A stretch of DNA of 64,000 nucleotides from Caulobacter vibrioides (lineage in GTDB: Bacteria; Pseudomonadota; Alphaproteobacteria; Caulobacterales; Caulobacteraceae). The position numbers and the translations under genes are program-made. Numbering within the stretch: position 1 is the first letter of the stretch; each line of letters starts with the position of its first letter. Location: NCBI GenBank assembly GCA_001449105.1, contig LNIY01000001.1, positions 1-64,000 on the forward strand. The letters run 5' to 3'. Shown here in pieces: positions 1-8,891 of this stretch. The notes beneath the pieces were generated by a model. That model worked only from the letters and a program-made list of their open reading frames with translations, searched no databases and was not told where the DNA came from.

Positions 1-23
1 TCTGTCCCCGTCCGGTGCCAGAT

Positions 24-123
24 GCTCCCCCTCTGGGGGAGCTGTCGCGGAGCGACTGAGGGGGTTCTTGGCGCCGGCGCTGGCCCCCTCCGGCCCTCCG
101 GGCCGCCTCCCCCAGAGGGGGAG
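24..123. repeat. REP-like palindromic intergenic repeat
   Basis: Two short palindromes lie here: a CTCCCCCTCTGGGGGAG unit at about 25-41 and its reverse complement at about 107-123, with further GC-rich inverted runs between them. The pair can fold locally or as one long hairpin. It sits just beyond the 3' end of the leftward Tat-protein gene, so it may act as a terminator. Composition and layout resemble the REP-type intergenic repeats of Caulobacter genomes; that link is from general knowledge. Confidence 0.6.
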
Positions 124-138
124 GATCGTGACGCAGCC

Positions 139-2919
139 CTAGAACGTGTCCTTGCCCAGGTCCTGGCCGCGCTTGCCGGCGGCGGGCAGGTTGGCGCGGG
201 CTTCTTCCAGGACGTCGCCGATCAGGGCGAGGTTCTGGATCGTGGCCAGGCCCCATTGCGAGCTGGCGTTGGTGGAGATGCGCGGGATCTCCTCCATCGG
301 CTCGATGACGGCCGGCCCCTCGACGTGGCGTTTGGTTGCGATCGCGCCGACGCCGAGCCCTGCGTCGCCGCTGAAGTATTCGCGCCAGGCCCGCTGGGCC
401 AGGGCCGGATCCTTGCGGTGGAAGGCGGCGTAGGCGGTCAGGCGCGAATGGCCTTCCTTGAGGTTGCGGCCCTTGGCCGGCGCGCCGGTCTTGGCCCGGA
501 ACTCGGCGTCCGAGGCGTTGTAGAACTGGCAGTAGTCGAGCCAAGCCTCGCGATAGCGCGGATTGTCGATCAGCTGGAACAGCTCGGAATGGACCTCGAC
601 GGCGCCGAACACGGCGTTGAGGTGCGAGACGCTGACGGTCTCGCCCTTGCCCAGGAACTTGCCGGTCTTCAGGTCGAAGTCCGTGCCGCCAGCGAACCAT
701 TGCTGCTTCATGGCCGCGATGGTGTCCATGCCGGCCACGATGCGGTCGCGCCAGTGCTTGTTTCCCGTGCGCTCCCACTCGGTGAGCCAGGCGGCGGCGA
801 AGGCGCTCCAGCTGGTGCCGAAGCCCATGTCGACCACGCCCGGCGGCCGCGAGGGCTGGGCGCCGGGGAGCTTGCGGCCGATGTCGACGCGGGTCAGGCT
901 CTCGTCGGAGTCGATCAGGGCGTGCATCAGATCGCCCACCCGCTCGTCGGCCGTCAGGTAGTAGTAGTAGCGGCGATAGGCGGCGTTGGAGACGCGCGGC
1001 TGCTTGGAGCTGTCGGCCCAGTGCTGCACGCCATGCCGCGTACCCAGGCCTCGGTACGGACCGATGTGGCAGACATCGACCTCGCCCGTATGCCGGGTCA
1101 TGGCCTCGGCCAGGCGGAAGACGTCGGCCCGGCCCGAACGCACGAACGACAGCCATAGCCAGAGATCCGGCGACAGCTCGGAATTGGCCCAGGCGAAGCC
1201 GCCGATGTCGTAGCGCCAGACGTGACGGTCGCTGTCATAGGTGTGCATGACGTCGCCGTGGTTCCAGAAGCCGTACCAGCGGTGCTGCTCGACATCGAGC
1301 ATGTAGAACTCGAGCAGGCCGTCGTTCTGGTCTTCCAGCGCCCGGCGGGTCGGGGTGGAGCGGTCGACCAGGCTCCAGTCGCCGAACACGCCGGCGGCCT
1401 TCAGCCGGGCGGGCGTGGCCACCAGGCGCGGGGTCGTCCGCAGGCGGCCGGCCATGGCGGCGAAGTCCGTCCGCGACGGCGTCGAGGGCAGCGCCCAGAG
1501 GGTGATCTCGTTGGTCCGGGCGATGCCCAGCGGGCGACCCCAGTTCTTTTCGTAGTCCTCGTAGGTGATCTCCAGGCCTTCGCGCTCGGCCGGGTGATCG
1601 TTCATGCCCATGCCGTCGTGATAGAAGCGCAGGTCCATGGCCGGGGCGTCGGGCGACCACAGCCAGACGGTGAACTCGGCCGCCTCGGCGTGGGCGTTGC
1701 GAATGTCCAGGCGCGTGGGGCAACGCTTCCAGAAGTCGGTCATGGCGAAGGCGACGCCCCCGCTGGCCCCGCCGATATAGCCAAGGCCCGTGGCCCGGCC
1801 GCTGGTGATGGCGTCGATCCAGCCGTGGCCCGGCTTGGTGCGCTTCCTGATCGAGAAGCCGTCGGAATTGGGCTGGCTGAGGGTGAAGTCGCCCCAGGCC
1901 GGGATCAGGTCCAGGCGCTTGGAGACGGTCGGGGCCATGCCCTCGACCGGCGGGGGCTTGCGGCCCTCGACCTGGGCGTCGCGCCAGGCCTTGCCCGGGT
2001 CGCGGCGCAGGCCGGGGAGCGGGCGTATCCCCTCGCCCCAGACGCCGTCGTTCTCGCCGGCGAAGCGGACGTGGCGGTCGTACAGCGGGTCGGTCATCGG
2101 CGCCTGGCCGACGAGGCCCAGGCCGCGGATGAAGTCGCGGTTCTCGTCGCCGTCGAAGACGAAGCTGTGCATGATCCGCAGCGAGCGGCCGCCGGCATAG
2201 ACGTAGAGGCGCAGGGTGAAGGGCAGCCACTCGCGGCCGGCGCCCCGGTGCTTGCCTTCCAGCTTCACGACCGCGCGCACGGGGCCCTTCTGCTCGACGA
2301 CGAGGCTTTCGATCTGCCCCTCGAAGCGGGTCTCGGCGACCGGACCGCTGTCGAAGTCGGGCTTGTCCTGGGTCAGGGCCACCAGGCGCACGTTGCGGAC
2401 GGTCTCGCGGCCGGCGACGGTCGCGCGGGCGATGATGTCGGCGCCCTTGCGCGGGATGATCCAGGACTGCTCGCCGCTGACGATCTCGACGGCGTCGGCG
2501 CTCTCGCGCACCGAAACCGCGGCGGCGGGCGCGGCGGGCTTGCCGGGGACGACCTTGAGGGTCTCGGCGCGGCCGGCGTCGGCGGGAACGGCGTGGCCGG
2601 TCCACTTCAGCGAACCGTCGGGCCAGTAGGCCAGCGGCCAGGTCTGGACGGGCACGGTCTGGCCGTCGGCGCCGGTGATGGCGAAGGTCGCCTTGGCCTT
2701 CTGGGCGCCGCGCGGCCAGGGCAGGCCGAAGGTCTGGCCCTCGTGGGCGGCGGGCGGCGCGCCGTCCAGCCAGCGCACGCCGTCGGCGGACAGGTTGACC
2801 GGGGCCGGCGCGGAGGTCGCCGCCTGGGCGGTCTGGGCCGCCCCAGCGACCATGGGGGGGGCGACGGCGCCGGCAAGGGCGGCGGTCCGCAGGAAATCGC
2901 GGCGGTTGAAAGGATCCAT
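139..2919 (-). CDS. Tat-exported exo-rhamnogalacturonan-lyase-like protein
   Basis: About 926 aa. The N-terminus reads MDPFNRRDFLRTAALAGA, a twin-arginine signal (RRDFLR) followed by a hydrophobic stretch and an Ala-rich cleavage region, so export in folded form to the periplasm is expected. The mature protein starts with a beta-rich region (WLDGAPPAAHEGQTFGLPWP) typical of the PcRGLX/YetA family, whose members are exo-acting rhamnogalacturonan lyases or proteins annotated only as Tat-signal proteins. The aromatic-rich C-terminal half fits the helical toroid part of that family. The ATG at 2919 was chosen because it places the Tat motif at the N-terminus; the frame stays open upstream to 2988. 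A role in pectin side-chain breakdown is inferred from the family; no polysaccharide-utilisation partners are visible here. Confidence 0.7.
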   Translation of the reverse strand: MDPFNRRDFLRTAALAGAVAPPMVAGAAQTAQAATSAPAPVNLSADGVRWLDGAPPAAHEGQTFGLPWPRGAQKAKATFAITGADGQTVPVQTWPLAYWPDGSLKWTGHAVPADAGRAETLKVVPGKPAAPAAAVSVRESADAVEIVSGEQSWIIPRKGADIIARATVAGRETVRNVRLVALTQDKPDFDSGPVAETRFEGQIESLVVEQKGPVRAVVKLEGKHRGAGREWLPFTLRLYVYAGGRSLRIMHSFVFDGDENRDFIRGLGLVGQAPMTDPLYDRHVRFAGENDGVWGEGIRPLPGLRRDPGKAWRDAQVEGRKPPPVEGMAPTVSKRLDLIPAWGDFTLSQPNSDGFSIRKRTKPGHGWIDAITSGRATGLGYIGGASGGVAFAMTDFWKRCPTRLDIRNAHAEAAEFTVWLWSPDAPAMDLRFYHDGMGMNDHPAEREGLEITYEDYEKNWGRPLGIARTNEITLWALPSTPSRTDFAAMAGRLRTTPRLVATPARLKAAGVFGDWSLVDRSTPTRRALEDQNDGLLEFYMLDVEQHRWYGFWNHGDVMHTYDSDRHVWRYDIGGFAWANSELSPDLWLWLSFVRSGRADVFRLAEAMTRHTGEVDVCHIGPYRGLGTRHGVQHWADSSKQPRVSNAAYRRYYYYLTADERVGDLMHALIDSDESLTRVDIGRKLPGAQPSRPPGVVDMGFGTSWSAFAAAWLTEWERTGNKHWRDRIVAGMDTIAAMKQQWFAGGTDFDLKTGKFLGKGETVSVSHLNAVFGAVEVHSELFQLIDNPRYREAWLDYCQFYNASDAEFRAKTGAPAKGRNLKEGHSRLTAYAAFHRKDPALAQRAWREYFSGDAGLGVGAIATKRHVEGPAVIEPMEEIPRISTNASSQWGLATIQNLALIGDVLEEARANLPAAGKRGQDLGKDTF

Positions 2920-3033
2920 GGCGGTGCGCCCTCCCGTACCGGGGCGGTCGAGACGCCGCGCGGGCGGCCGTCGCCACCCTTTCAACACCGGAACGGGCGC
3001 AGCTTTACTCTCACATAATGGATAGTCAACGCA

Positions 3034-4179
3034 TTATCTGGAATTTTGCGCCTGAGCTGCAAACCACGGTTGAATGCGTTCCAGCGCTTCGCGCACCTCT
3101 TGCGTCGAGACCGCGAAGCTGAAGCGGATGAAGCGGCGGCCCTCGACCGGATCGAAGTCGAGGCCGGGCGCGGTGGCCACGCCCGTCTCGCGCAGCAGGC
3201 GCTCGCAGAACGCCAGGCTGTCGTCCGTCAGGTGGCCGATGTCGGCCCAGATGTAGAAGGCGCCGTCGGGCGGGGCGATGGCGGTCAGGCCCAGGGACGG
3301 CAGGGCGTCGAGCAGCAGCTGGCGGTTGGCGCGGTAGACGGCGACGTGGCCCTCCAGCTCGTCGCGGGCGTCCATGGCGGCCAGGCCCGCGTGCTGGCTG
3401 AGCGAAGGCGCGGTCAGGAACAGGTTGCCGACGAAGGCCCGGGCGCGGGTCACCAGGTCGGCCGGCGCGACCAGCCAGCCCAGGCGCCAGCCGACCATGC
3501 TGAAGTACTTGGAGAAGCTGTTGACGATCAGCGCGGTCGGCTCGAACTCCAGCATCGAGTGGGTCGGGCCGACGTAGGACAGGCCGTGATAGATCTCGTC
3601 AGAGACGATGCGGATCCCGCGCTCGCGGCAGACCTCGGCGATCGCCGCCAGCTCCTCGGGCGGAATGATCGTGCCGGTCGGGTTGGCCGGGCTGGCGATG
3701 ATCACCCCGGCCGGCGCCGGGTCCAGCGCCGCCAGGGCCTGGGCGGTCAGCTGGTAGCGGCTCTGCGGACCGCAGGCGATCTCGACCGGGGTCAGGTGCA
3801 GGGCCTTCAGGCTGTTGCGGTAGGCGACATAGCCCGGCCGGGCCAGGGCGACGCGGTCGCCGGGCGAGAAGGCGCTCGACAGGGCCAGCACCAGGGCCGG
3901 CGAGGCGCCGCAGGTCAGCACCACCTGCTCGGCCTCGACCCCGACCCCATAGGCCTCCTGATAGTGGCGGGCGATGCGGGCCTTCAGCGCCGGGCTCTCC
4001 CAGTAGCCCATGCCGTCGGTGTCGAGCACCTGGTGGGCGCGGGCGATGGCAGGCGCGGGCGCGCCGGTCGAGGGCTGGCCGAACTCCATGTGGATGATCG
4101 ACGCCCCCTCCCCCTTCATCTGGTGCGCTAGGCGGCTGATGCCGATGGCGTGGAAGGGTTCGATCTCGGCGCGGGTCAT
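3034..4179 (-). CDS. Pyridoxal-phosphate aminotransferase, class I/II
   Basis: 381 aa with the fold-type I aminotransferase layout: a substrate-loop region FGQPSTGAPAP, the cofactor-contacting ASPANPTG, the Asp of SDEIYHGL, the Schiff-base Lys in NSFSKYFSMVGWRLGW, and a C-terminal RFSFA with the carboxylate-binding Arg. The start at 4179 (MTRAEIEPF) gives the usual family length; an in-frame extension to 4308 has no aminotransferase character and would run into the divergent ybaK promoter. Exact substrate is unknown; aspartate, aromatic or alanine-type aminotransferases all share these motifs. Confidence 0.85.
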   Translation of the reverse strand: MTRAEIEPFHAIGISRLAHQMKGEGASIIHMEFGQPSTGAPAPAIARAHQVLDTDGMGYWESPALKARIARHYQEAYGVGVEAEQVVLTCGASPALVLALSSAFSPGDRVALARPGYVAYRNSLKALHLTPVEIACGPQSRYQLTAQALAALDPAPAGVIIASPANPTGTIIPPEELAAIAEVCRERGIRIVSDEIYHGLSYVGPTHSMLEFEPTALIVNSFSKYFSMVGWRLGWLVAPADLVTRARAFVGNLFLTAPSLSQHAGLAAMDARDELEGHVAVYRANRQLLLDALPSLGLTAIAPPDGAFYIWADIGHLTDDSLAFCERLLRETGVATAPGLDFDPVEGRRFIRFSFAVSTQEVREALERIQPWFAAQAQNSR

Positions 4180-4270
4180 CTTGAGGCGGTCCGTCGGAAA
4201 ACTGCGAGCGACTGCTAGACCGGTTCTCGGCTTTGCGCCATCAACCGGCGCGCAGTCGAAGGGAGCTTCC

Positions 4271-4744
4271 ATGTCCAAGAGCACGCCCGCCACCCTGGCG
4301 CTTTCCAAGGCCGGCGCGGCCTTCGAGGTGGCGACCTACGACTATGATCCCAATGCCGAGCGCGTGGGGCTGCAGGCCGCCGAGGCGCTGGGCGTGGATC
4401 CCGGACAGGTGCTCAAGACCCTGATGGCCCAGGTCGACGGCAAGCCGGTCTGCGTGATCGTGCCGTCCGACCGCGAGGTCAGCATGAAGAAGCTGGCGGC
4501 GGCCTTCGGCGGCAAGGCCGCCGCCATGATGAAGCCGGCCGACGCCGAGCGCCTGACCGGCTTCAAGGTGGGCGGCGTCAGCCCGTTCGGCCAGCGCAAG
4601 AAGGTGCCGACCGCCATCGAGGACGAAGCCTTCGCGCTGGAGCGCGTCTACATCAACGGCGGCCAGCGGGGCCTGCAGGTGCTGCTGGCCCCGGCCGACG
4701 CGCAGGCGGCGGCGGGCGCGATCCGCGCGGCGCTGGTGGCCTGA
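4271..4744 (+). CDS. ybaK: YbaK/ProX-type aminoacyl-tRNA deacylase
   Basis: 157 aa, the full length of the family. YbaK hydrolyses Cys-tRNA(Pro), an editing function in translation fidelity. Recognisable features are the TPATLAL N-terminus, the basic loop REVSMKKLAAAFGGK and the glycine-rich GGVSPFGQRKKVPT segment that forms part of the tRNA/substrate pocket. The ATG at 4271 follows GGGAG by five bases. It is divergent from the aminotransferase, with about 90 bp between start codons. Confidence 0.88.
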   Translation: MSKSTPATLALSKAGAAFEVATYDYDPNAERVGLQAAEALGVDPGQVLKTLMAQVDGKPVCVIVPSDREVSMKKLAAAFGGKAAAMMKPADAERLTGFKVGGVSPFGQRKKVPTAIEDEAFALERVYINGGQRGLQVLLAPADAQAAAGAIRAALVA

Positions 4745-4765
4745 GGCGGCTCGCGAAAACCCCGC

Positions 4766-4839
4766 CCTTCGACAAGCTCAGGGTGAGGTTTTCGAATGAA
4801 CGACCTTCATCATGTTCCTCATCCTGAGCCTGTCGAAGG
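4766..4839. terminator. Inverted repeat between convergent genes, probable bidirectional terminator
   Basis: The 23-mer at 4766-4788 (CCTTCGACAAGCTCAGGGTG plus three bases) is repeated in inverted orientation at 4817-4839 with only two mismatches. The 28-bp spacer is AT-richer than its surroundings. It lies between the convergent ybaK and outer-membrane-protein genes. The CTTCGACAAGCTCAGG unit is a common dispersed palindrome in Caulobacter-type genomes. Confidence 0.6.
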
Positions 4840-4859
4840 ACGAGGAACACGCACTGTCC

Positions 4860-5531
4860 CTAGAAACGGTACGTCACGCCGACCTGGGCGACCGGGAAGT
4901 ACTTGAAGTCCTTGGCGTCGTCGCGGACCTCGGCCTCTTCCTCGCGCAGGCGCTGCTGGAAGGTCGGGTCGTTGGACAGCGTGCCGCCCGAGGCGGTGAG
5001 GTCGACCTTCGGGCTGTCGCTGAACGACACGCCGGCCAGGGCGCGGAAGCCCCAGGCGCTGTCGCGGGTGAAGGTGTTGTCCCAGCCCAGGCCGACGAAC
5101 GGCTGGGCGTCCGACAGCTCGACGTCGCCGGTGATGGTGCCGATCTGCGCGGGCGTGAAGGTGACGCCGCCGATCTGGGTGTCGCGGGTAGGCGTGCCGG
5201 CCAGGTTCAGCTTGCGCTTGCCGAAATAGCTGCCGCCCGAGACGAAGAGGCCGCCCTGCATCGGGTGCCAGTCGAGGAACACCCCGCCGGTCTTGGACTT
5301 GATCTTGCCCTTGTAGGCGACGTCGCCGTAGGTCTCGTCGTGGTCGAAGTCGAGCCAGTCGCCGCCGCCGCGCACCACCAGGCTGTCGTTCAGCCGAAAC
5401 TGAGCCTCGACGCCGAGGCCCGGCGTGCCGACATTGGCCCCGAGCGCGAAATTGCCGCCGTCCTGGGCGTGCGCGCCGGCGGCCGCAAGCAGAGCCACGC
5501 CCGCCGTCGCCGCGAAAATCCGCATCTTCAT
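4860..5531 (-). CDS. OmpW/OmpA-barrel-like outer-membrane protein
   Basis: About 223 aa beginning MKMRIFAATAGVALLAAAGAHA, a Sec signal peptide with an AHA cleavage site. The mature part alternates polar and hydrophobic residues, is rich in Gly and aromatics, and ends in YRF, a C-terminal beta-signal with terminal Phe. This predicts a small eight-strand barrel in the outer membrane. Two ATG codons six bases apart (5531 and 5525) could start translation. Function is unknown; the family includes porin-like and adhesion proteins. Confidence 0.65.
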   Translation of the reverse strand: MKMRIFAATAGVALLAAAGAHAQDGGNFALGANVGTPGLGVEAQFRLNDSLVVRGGGDWLDFDHDETYGDVAYKGKIKSKTGGVFLDWHPMQGGLFVSGGSYFGKRKLNLAGTPTRDTQIGGVTFTPAQIGTITGDVELSDAQPFVGLGWDNTFTRDSAWGFRALAGVSFSDSPKVDLTASGGTLSNDPTFQQRLREEEAEVRDDAKDFKYFPVAQVGVTYRF

Positions 5532-5598
5532 TTTCGGAAGTCCCTTGAAGTCTTGTTCGGGCGGCAAACCCGCAAGACGCCGCAAGAGTTCCTAAGGC

Positions 5599-6660
5599 TC
5601 AGCCTGCGGCGGGCTCCACCGTGTTCTGGACGCCACGGGTCTCGCGCTCCTCGACGGCGCGGCGGACGGCTTCGAGGGCCTTGTCGACGACCTCGATCCC
5701 GGCCCCCTCGCCCACGCCCTCGACGGTGAGGATGCGGCGCCAGGCGCGGGCGCCCGGCAGGCCATGGAACAGGCCCAGCATGTGGCGGGTGATCCCGGCC
5801 AGGCGCCAGCCCTCGGCCAGGCTGCGCTCGATATAGGGACGGTAGCGCTCGACGGCCTCGAAGGGCGTGACGTCCGGAACGTCCAGGCCGTACACCCGGC
5901 GATCGACCGCGCCCAGCAGGCCCGCCTCGTGATAGGCCGCGCGGCCCAGCATGACGCCGTCGACGTGCTGCAGATGCTCCAGCGCCGCGTCGACGCCCGG
6001 CACGCCGCCGTTGATCGAGATGGTCAGGTCCGGGCGCTCGCGCTTGAGCCGATAGACCAGCGGATAGTCGAGCGGCGGGACGTCGCGGTTTTCCTTCGGC
6101 GACAGGCCCTGCAGCCAGGCCTTGCGGGCGTGGACGATGAAGGTCGAGACGCCAGCGGCGACGCACTTGTCGACCAGCGTGAACAGCGCCTCCTCGGGAT
6201 CCTGGTCGTCGACGCCGATGCGGCACTTGACCGTCACCGGAACCTTCACGGCGGCGGCCATGGCGGCCATGCAGTCGGCCACCAGGTCGGGCTCGCGCAT
6301 TAGGCAGGCGCCGAACTTGCCGCTCTGCACGCGGTCGGACGGGCAGCCGACGTTCAGATTGATCTCGTCGTAGCCGTAGTCCTCGCCGATCCGCGCGGCG
6401 GCGGCCAGGTCGGCGGGTTCGGAGCCGCCCAGTTGCAGCGCCACCGGATGCTGGCCGGCGTCGTAGCCCAGCAGCCGCTCGCGATCGCCGTGAAGCACCG
6501 CGCCGGTGGTGACCATCTCCGAGTACAGCAGCGCCCGCGACGACAGCACGCGATGCAGCGACCGGCAGTGACGATCGCTCCAGTCCATCATAGGCGCCGT
6601 AGAGAATCTATGCGCTTGAAATTGCTTATCTTTTTTTGTAGTTTCAACGTGTTGGGTCAT
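5599..6660 (-). CDS. dusA: tRNA-dihydrouridine(20/20a) synthase DusA
   Basis: 353 aa flavoprotein that reduces uridine 20/20a of tRNA. Visible motifs: FSTAPMMDWSDRHCR at residues 20-34, the substrate loop LNVGCPSDRVQSGKFGACLM with the catalytic Cys, VKCRIGVDD, and the FMN phosphate-binding INGG and GVMLGRAAY. The first ~19 residues (MTQHVETTKKDKQF...) look unlike the usual DusA start and are coded by AT-richer DNA that touches the integrase end. This fits the known habit of dusA-targeting integrases, which insert near the 5' end and restore an open frame. The gene therefore appears intact, with an N-terminus supplied by the inserted element. Confidence 0.93.
   Translation of the reverse strand: MTQHVETTKKDKQFQAHRFSTAPMMDWSDRHCRSLHRVLSSRALLYSEMVTTGAVLHGDRERLLGYDAGQHPVALQLGGSEPADLAAAARIGEDYGYDEINLNVGCPSDRVQSGKFGACLMREPDLVADCMAAMAAAVKVPVTVKCRIGVDDQDPEEALFTLVDKCVAAGVSTFIVHARKAWLQGLSPKENRDVPPLDYPLVYRLKRERPDLTISINGGVPGVDAALEHLQHVDGVMLGRAAYHEAGLLGAVDRRVYGLDVPDVTPFEAVERYRPYIERSLAEGWRLAGITRHMLGLFHGLPGARAWRRILTVEGVGEGAGIEVVDKALEAVRRAVEERETRGVQNTVEPAAG
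6570..6660. other. Probable ICE attachment end within the 5' part of dusA
   Basis: The conserved dusA codons for APMMDWSDRHCR end abruptly at about 6605, and the sequence from there to the start codon is AT-richer and non-conserved. An integrase of the dusA-associated type begins 85 bp further on. The crossover core is expected in the conserved segment around 6575-6605. The partner copy was looked for by eye in the rest of the window and not found, so the exact core cannot be set. Confidence 0.45.
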
Positions 6661-6744
6661 CCGCCCACCTGCCTATTTCACGACCCAATCCGACCCTTTT
6701 CGCCCCACTACGATCGCTGACTGCACACGTAGAGCACACGAAAA

Positions 6745-7803
6745 ATGGCCACCTTCACGAAGCTTCCTTCCGGATCCTGGAGAGCCCAGGTGCGCCGGAA
6801 GGGCCGCTATATAAGCGAGACCTGCCTCACACGCGAGGACGCGCGGCGATGGGCCACGGGCGCCGAATGCGACATCGATCGCGGCGCCCGGCCCAAGAAG
6901 ATCAAGATCGCGGGCCTCAAGACATTGGCCGACCTGATCGACCTCCATATCGCCGACCTTGGATCGGTGGGCAAAGCCATCGGGCGCACCAAGCTTGATA
7001 TGCTGAAGCTGCTCAAGAAGGATCCGGTAGGCAAGGTCGCCTTCGCCGACCTCGACCGCCTTGCGATCATCGCCTTTGGTCGACGCCGCGCCAAGGGCGG
7101 CGCCGGGCCGGTGACTGTCGGCATGTACATCGGCACCATCAAGACCGTCCTCATCGCCGTCACGGCCCTGCATGACATCGAGACCCACCCAGACCAGATC
7201 GACCTGGCGCGAGCCGCCCTCGCCCACCTTGGCCTCGTGGGCAAGAGCAACGAGCGAAACCGTCGGCCTACCGATGAAGAGCTGCAGCGCCTGTTCGATT
7301 ATTTCGACACCATGGAGCGCCTGACGATCCCGATGACGCGGATCATGCAGTTCGCCATCGCCACCGCCATGCGGCAGGAGGAGATTTGCCGCGTGGTCTG
7401 GGACGACTACGCTCCCAGGACAAGGATGCTGTGGATCAGGAACCGCAAGGATCCGAGGCACAAGGATGGCAACGACCAGAGGATCCCGCTGCTCGCCAAG
7501 GCCGGCTTCGACGCGGTGGCGCTGGTCGAGGCCCAACGCCCCCTCAGAACGAACGCTGAGCTGAGGATCTTCCCCTACAACAGCAAGTCTGTCAGCGCCG
7601 CCTTCACCCGCGCCTGCAAGGCTTTGGGGATCGTAGACCTACACTTCCACGACCTGCGCCACGAGGGCACCAGTCGGCTGTTCGAGCTGGGCCTCCAGAT
7701 CCAGCAAGCTGCGTTGGTCAGCGGTCACAAGGATTGGAAGATGCTGAAGCGCTACACCCACCTTCGCCCGGAGTCGCTCCACGACTTCTTTGACCGGCTG
7801 TGA
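6745..7803 (+). CDS. int: Tyrosine recombinase, dusA-type ICE integrase
   Basis: 352 aa. The C-terminal catalytic domain shows Arg210 (TAMRQEE), His302 and Arg305 (HDLRHEG), His328 (SGHKDW) and the nucleophile Tyr337 (KRYTH). The N-terminus has an Arm/SAM-like DNA-binding region (SGSWRAQVRRKGRY). It starts 85 bp upstream of, and divergent from, dusA, which is the standard place for the integrase of dusA-targeting islands. It would catalyse integration and, with a directionality factor (candidate: the small HTH protein at 21866), excision. Confidence 0.92.
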   Translation: MATFTKLPSGSWRAQVRRKGRYISETCLTREDARRWATGAECDIDRGARPKKIKIAGLKTLADLIDLHIADLGSVGKAIGRTKLDMLKLLKKDPVGKVAFADLDRLAIIAFGRRRAKGGAGPVTVGMYIGTIKTVLIAVTALHDIETHPDQIDLARAALAHLGLVGKSNERNRRPTDEELQRLFDYFDTMERLTIPMTRIMQFAIATAMRQEEICRVVWDDYAPRTRMLWIRNRKDPRHKDGNDQRIPLLAKAGFDAVALVEAQRPLRTNAELRIFPYNSKSVSAAFTRACKALGIVDLHFHDLRHEGTSRLFELGLQIQQAALVSGHKDWKMLKRYTHLRPESLHDFFDRL

Positions 7804-7846
7804 CCGCGCCCGACAAGCCAATGGTCTTGTCGTCGCGCGGGGCCTT

Positions 7847-8218
7847 TTAGACGGGCTTCGGCTTGGCCTTGAACCGCTCGGCTTCCCGCGCGCAGACGAG
7901 CAATTGCTCGGCCAGACCTCGCATGGCTTCCGGCGTGAGGTAAACCGTGCCGACCTTGGAATGGGGCCGTTTGCCGATCGCCTGGGTTATCGTCTCCACG
8001 CGGCATTCAGCTCGCCCCAAAAGCACCGGCCGCATGAAGATCTCGACGCAGGTGCTGCCGGTCTGATTGTTCGTCGACTCTGCGCGAAGGCCGCCCCACC
8101 CCGGCATGAGCTTGTCAGTACCGGGGGCGACGCCTTCGAGAACCACCGCTGTGTCGATCTCTTGGCGGTCCTTACGAAGGTCGATAGCCCATTCGTCGAG
8201 GGTCGAATCGTCGGCCAT
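7847..8218 (-). CDS. Hypothetical protein, 123 aa
   Basis: Not recognised. A strong AAGGAGG ribosome-binding site lies six bases before the ATG at 8218, and the acidic N-terminus (MADDSTLDEW) and regular codon use argue for a real gene. No signal peptide or membrane segment. It is convergent with the integrase, 43 bp away, and in the accessory part of the ICE; a role in element upkeep or defence is possible but unsupported. Confidence 0.6.
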   Translation of the reverse strand: MADDSTLDEWAIDLRKDRQEIDTAVVLEGVAPGTDKLMPGWGGLRAESTNNQTGSTCVEIFMRPVLLGRAECRVETITQAIGKRPHSKVGTVYLTPEAMRGLAEQLLVCAREAERFKAKPKPV

Positions 8219-8316
8219 GGCAGTCCTCCTTCCGTAACCCTAGCCTTGATGCTCCCTTGGCCAGGAATCGATGCAGCTCACATGCTTGTTGCTTCTCTGC
8301 CGGGGAGCAAAAGGCC

Positions 8317-8553
8317 ATGACGACGTTATGGGGTGCCGCCCAAGCCCACGTGAACCTTGCCACCAAGCGAGGGGACGACGCAGCGATCATCGATGGCCGC
8401 GCCTCGGCTCTTCGCGCCCAGTTCGCCAGTCAAGGTCCGGCTTGGGTCGGGTCCGGAAATCGGCCCAGCGCCAGCGACCGGAACGTCAACGCGATGCCGG
8501 CAAGCGGAGACGGCGCCGGTCTGTCCGGGGTGGTTAGCGGTCGTCCCACCTAA
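8317..8553 (+). CDS. Possible small hypothetical protein, 78 aa
   Basis: The stretch 8219-8533 has no clear gene. This frame starts with MTTLWGAAQAHVNLATKRGD after an AAAGG purine run, and its first half has plausible codon use, while the second half is Gly/Ser-rich and low in complexity. It overlaps the end of the opposite-strand gene by 20 bp. It may be a fragment or not coding. Confidence 0.3.
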   Translation: MTTLWGAAQAHVNLATKRGDDAAIIDGRASALRAQFASQGPAWVGSGNRPSASDRNVNAMPASGDGAGLSGVVSGRPT

Positions 8554-8818
8554 CAGGTGCCCAGGGCTGGCAATCTATCCAAGCCCTAGCTTCTTCGAGC
8601 GTTCTGTGTGGAAGCGAGTTGCCGTGAAGATAGTAGAGGCGACCATCCGGCCCGACCGGAACTGGCTCGTCGTCAGCCTCCAGCATCCCGTCCAACTCTA
8701 GGGTTCGATGCCAGACGTCATAGTCGCGTGCGATGATCTCGACGCGTGTGCGAACGGTCCCGCCATATAGGAACCAGCCACCGAGAACCGGCTCGCCTTC
8801 GTAGTTGTCCAACGCCAT
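8534..8818 (-). CDS. Hypothetical protein, about 94-119 aa
   Basis: Not recognised. The frame is open to 8893, but the protein-like region begins near SYDDLLLRMALDNYEG; the ATG at 8818 is the conservative start. The body (GGWFLYGGTVRTRVEI, RLYYLHGNSLPHRTLEEA) has the aromatic and charged mix of a small globular beta protein. A longer form would use an ATG at 8893 that overlaps the start of the divergent gene by 2 bp. Confidence 0.5.
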   Translation of the reverse strand: MALDNYEGEPVLGGWFLYGGTVRTRVEIIARDYDVWHRTLELDGMLEADDEPVPVGPDGRLYYLHGNSLPHRTLEEARAWIDCQPWAPVRWDDR

Positions 8819-8891
8819 GCGCAACAATAGGTCGTCGTATGAATGTCTGACTAGGGTGGATCGCGGACCGCCAGCAGGGCAGTTTGGCCCC

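Noticed and set aside
1222..3018. Long open frames on the plus strand opposite the Tat-exported lyase-like gene
   Set aside because: They are low-complexity Gly/Ala/Val/Arg-rich antisense frames typical of GC-rich DNA; the minus-strand gene has clear family motifs and a Tat signal.
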